From the NCBI GenBank assembly GCA_019412865.1, contig DXOJ01000574.1:1-8956 (forward strand): DNA of 8,956 bases. Reading direction: 5' to 3'. Source of the DNA: Bacteroides sp. (GTDB taxonomy: Bacteria > Bacteroidota > Bacteroidia > Bacteroidales > Bacteroidaceae). Below the pieces are notes generated by a model, which was not told the DNA's origin, did no database searches, and saw nothing but the letters and a program-made list of their open reading frames with translations. The translations under genes and the position numbers were made by a program. This document shows positions 7,207-8,956 of this stretch, in pieces; the first letter of the stretch is position 1, and every line of letters starts with the position of its first letter.

Positions 7207-8871
7207 TTATTCTACAGTAGGATTGGCATAGTAATCAAGCTCTTCTTTCACTGCTTTCAACAAAGACATCTCATGCGTCACGTCTACGTCTGTAGCCAAG
7301 TCCCAGCTCATGATTCCTCCAAAACCATTCTCGCACACATATTGTGTCTTCTGGCGAATCGTATTCTGGCTGTTGAGCGTATAGTTCTTTCCTTCATAAC
7401 TCCATGTGTCTGCAGAAGTATTAGTCAGGTTACCCTTACCGACAAGATCAAAATAAGCAGCCTGCTCGCCGGCAGTACCCGTAGTCCCGTAGAAAGGTAC
7501 TCCCATGACCAGTTTATCCTGAGGTATTCCATAATCGACTGCAGCTTTACCATCCGATTTGAAACGTTCCATAGAGAAAAGTTCTACTGAAGGTCCATAG
7601 CATTGCAACGAGATAAAATCGACTGCTGCAATAGCTTCCGCACTTATTTTGTAAGAAACAGGATGTAGGGATACGGTCAAAAATACATCTTTCCCCAATA
7701 CTTCACGCAATTGTAGGATGGCTTTACTGTAATTGGATAAATCAGTACCTGAATAAGCCCATTCAAAGTCGAGGTCCGCACCATCCAGATTATATTGCTC
7801 GATCACCTTCTTTACGTTATTGGCAAAGTTAGTACGGGCAGTTGCGTTGCCGACCATTTTCAACCATTCGCCGCCAGCAATACCCAAACGTATCTTCCGG
7901 TCACCTGCCTGTCCATTCAAGGCAGTACGAATCTGCTCCAGACGAATAGCCCATGTATGCGAGTCCTTACCAGGTTTTGCAGCGTCATCATATTTCCAGT
8001 AAGCAAGTGTTTTCGTGTTATTCCAATTATCAAAAGAGATGGGATTTCTTCCTAATGTACCCATCAGCAGACTGTTCACAAATGTTTCATCCAGATAACC
8101 TTTTAGGTTCTCTCCCATCACAAAGTCAGCACGGGTATTAGGAACCGAAGCAGGCAGAGAGCCTGTAAAGTCAGTGGCAGTATTGTTCGTATCTATATAT
8201 AACTTGGCAGCGCCACCATCATAAGTCACCGCTACATAATGCCATGCTCCTGATTTCAATGCGCTATTCGTCACTGTGGCCGTAGCACTTCCGACAGTCA
8301 GTTTCAGATTACCTTCCGTTGCTCCCAACTGGAAAGCGATGACAACAGAACCGCCGTCTACCTTTTTAAACAAGCAAGCTCCGTCCACCCACTCGCTGAC
8401 ATATATATAAGTACCGAATGTGAATTTCTTGAATGCTCCGTCCGGTGAATGCAACAGACCGTCGCCGGCGTTCATCTTGCCGGTACCATCCAATTTGAGT
8501 ACTCCGTTGCGTCCATTATAAGAAGCAGCATACGTTGCTGCCCCTGTAAGTGTTGCATCATTCACGGGTAAGTCAAAAGTCAAATCACCGTCAGCATAAG
8601 GACGTGCCGTCAGATAAATCAAATCGTTGCAAGCACCCATACTTGCTCCCGAAATTCGATTCGTTTCAAAAAAATCACCACGGATATAAGAACAGTTGAT
8701 AAATGTTTTATCTGTAGGATCAGGATCATCGGGTTCTTCAGTTTCGCCCGGTTTTCCCGTAACTGAACCTTCGGGAGGAGTACCGGTAGGAACATCTACC
8801 CATTTTGTGTCTTTGCAAGCTGTCAACATTCCAAAAAGGAAGAGACAAAGAAATAGGAATTTGCTTCTCAT
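7207..8871 (-). CDS. GH18 endo-glycosidase lipoprotein with inserted LamG-like domain
   Basis: Predicted surface hydrolase of beta-1,4-linked GlcNAc, either an endo-beta-N-acetylglucosaminidase or a chitinase-like enzyme. Residues 1-18 form a lipoprotein signal peptide ending in lipobox LTAC with lipid Cys19. The following KD matches the charged Bacteroides surface-export signal. A Pro/Asp/Glu-rich linker spans about 28-54. The GH18 barrel starts at about 56 (beta1 56-66, beta2 83-90), is interrupted by a LamG/concanavalin-like jelly roll at about 100-297, and resumes at about 306. The catalytic signature DGADLDFE (363-370) fits DxxDxDxE, with Glu370 as the expected acid/base and Asp368 as the partner for substrate-assisted catalysis. 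GIAGG (330-334), QCY (423-425) and Trp523 in GIMSWDLATD match other conserved barrel strands, so the enzyme looks intact. It is the first gene of the operon, 30 nt before susC. GH18 assignment is firm. The substrate (N-glycan core, chitin or other) is inferred and cannot be decided from sequence alone. Confidence 0.93.
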   Translation of the reverse strand: MRSKFLFLCLFLFGMLTACKDTKWVDVPTGTPPEGSVTGKPGETEEPDDPDPTDKTFINCSYIRGDFFETNRISGASMGACNDLIYLTARPYADGDLTFDLPVNDATLTGAATYAASYNGRNGVLKLDGTGKMNAGDGLLHSPDGAFKKFTFGTYIYVSEWVDGACLFKKVDGGSVVIAFQLGATEGNLKLTVGSATATVTNSALKSGAWHYVAVTYDGGAAKLYIDTNNTATDFTGSLPASVPNTRADFVMGENLKGYLDETFVNSLLMGTLGRNPISFDNWNNTKTLAYWKYDDAAKPGKDSHTWAIRLEQIRTALNGQAGDRKIRLGIAGGEWLKMVGNATARTNFANNVKKVIEQYNLDGADLDFEWAYSGTDLSNYSKAILQLREVLGKDVFLTVSLHPVSYKISAEAIAAVDFISLQCYGPSVELFSMERFKSDGKAAVDYGIPQDKLVMGVPFYGTTGTAGEQAAYFDLVGKGNLTNTSADTWSYEGKNYTLNSQNTIRQKTQYVCENGFGGIMSWDLATDVDVTHEMSLLKAVKEELDYYANPTVE

Positions 8872-8879
8872 AAGTTTAT

Positions 8880-8890
8880 TAATTAAGATT
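8880..8890 (-). repeat. 11-nt leader repeat, copy 1 (before the GH18 gene)
   Basis: The minus strand reads AATCTTAATTA, ending 8 nt before the GH18 start codon. The identical 11 nt recur before the susC-like gene at 7191-7201. This is probably part of an A/T-rich translation-initiation region; a regulator site is less likely. Confidence 0.35.
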
Positions 8891-8934
8891 ACCTTTTATA
8901 TAAGTAGCGAAGTCTTTCCTGACATTCACTGCCA

Positions 8935-8942
8935 CAAATTTA
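8935..8942 (-). promoter_or_regulatory. Candidate Bacteroides -7 promoter box
   Basis: On the minus strand this reads TAAATTTG, a full match to the Bacteroides sigma-ABfr -7 consensus TAnnTTTG. It lies 63 nt before the GH18 start codon, which would leave a 5' leader of roughly 50-60 nt. The matching -33 TTTG element would fall beyond the right edge of the window, so only half the promoter can be assessed. It is the only such match in any of the gene leaders here. A chance match in A/T-rich DNA remains possible. Confidence 0.45.
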
Positions 8943-8956
8943 GGTTATATCTAAGA

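Larger units (their letters stand above)
159..8871 (-). other. Four-gene PUL operon: GH18, susC-like, susD-like, binding lipoprotein
   Basis: Four codirectional genes are separated by 30, 7 and 45 nt. None of the three gaps contains a TAnnTTTG box or a stable hairpin, so a single transcript starting upstream of the GH18 gene is the simplest reading. The set pairs one endo-acting enzyme with capture and import proteins. Exo-glycosidases, inner-membrane transport and a regulator (HTCS, ECF sigma/anti-sigma or SusR type) are absent from the window and may lie to the right of it or elsewhere. Confidence 0.85.

Overview
The window is a compact polysaccharide utilization locus (PUL) from a gut-type Bacteroidota, most likely Bacteroides or a close relative. 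The evidence is a SusC/SusD pair, three Bacteroidetes-type lipoproteins with charged residues just after the lipid cysteine, A/T-rich gene leaders without Shine-Dalgarno sequences, and a candidate Bacteroides -7 box (TAnnTTTG) before the first gene. All four genes lie on the minus strand, so the locus reads from right to left.

In transcription order: (1) 8871-7207, a surface-type lipoprotein with a glycoside hydrolase family 18 (GH18) catalytic domain whose barrel appears to be interrupted by a LamG/concanavalin-like module; (2) 7176-3817, a SusC-like TonB-dependent outer-membrane transporter; (3) 3809-1986, a SusD-like surface glycan-binding lipoprotein; (4) 1940-159, a lipoprotein with two Calx-beta-like Ig folds and a C-terminal domain that resembles a GH16 jelly roll without its catalytic residues. 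Gaps are 30, 7 and 45 nt with no internal promoter or terminator seen, so the four genes are probably one operon. A candidate promoter lies at 8935-8942 and a hairpin at 72-115, 43 nt after the last stop codon, could end the transcript.

The inferred working model is that the GH18 enzyme cuts a beta-1,4-GlcNAc-containing glycan at the cell surface (the chitobiose core of N-glycans, or chitin-like material). The terminal lipoprotein and the LamG module help hold the substrate, SusD captures the released oligosaccharide, and SusC imports it. No exo-glycosidase, sugar kinase, permease or regulator lies in the window, so later processing and control must be encoded outside it.

No RNA genes, mobile elements, CRISPR arrays or broken genes were seen. 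The locus type is known. The less ordinary parts are the split GH18 barrel, the apparently non-catalytic GH16-like lipoprotein, and a TAATTA element shared by all four gene leaders.
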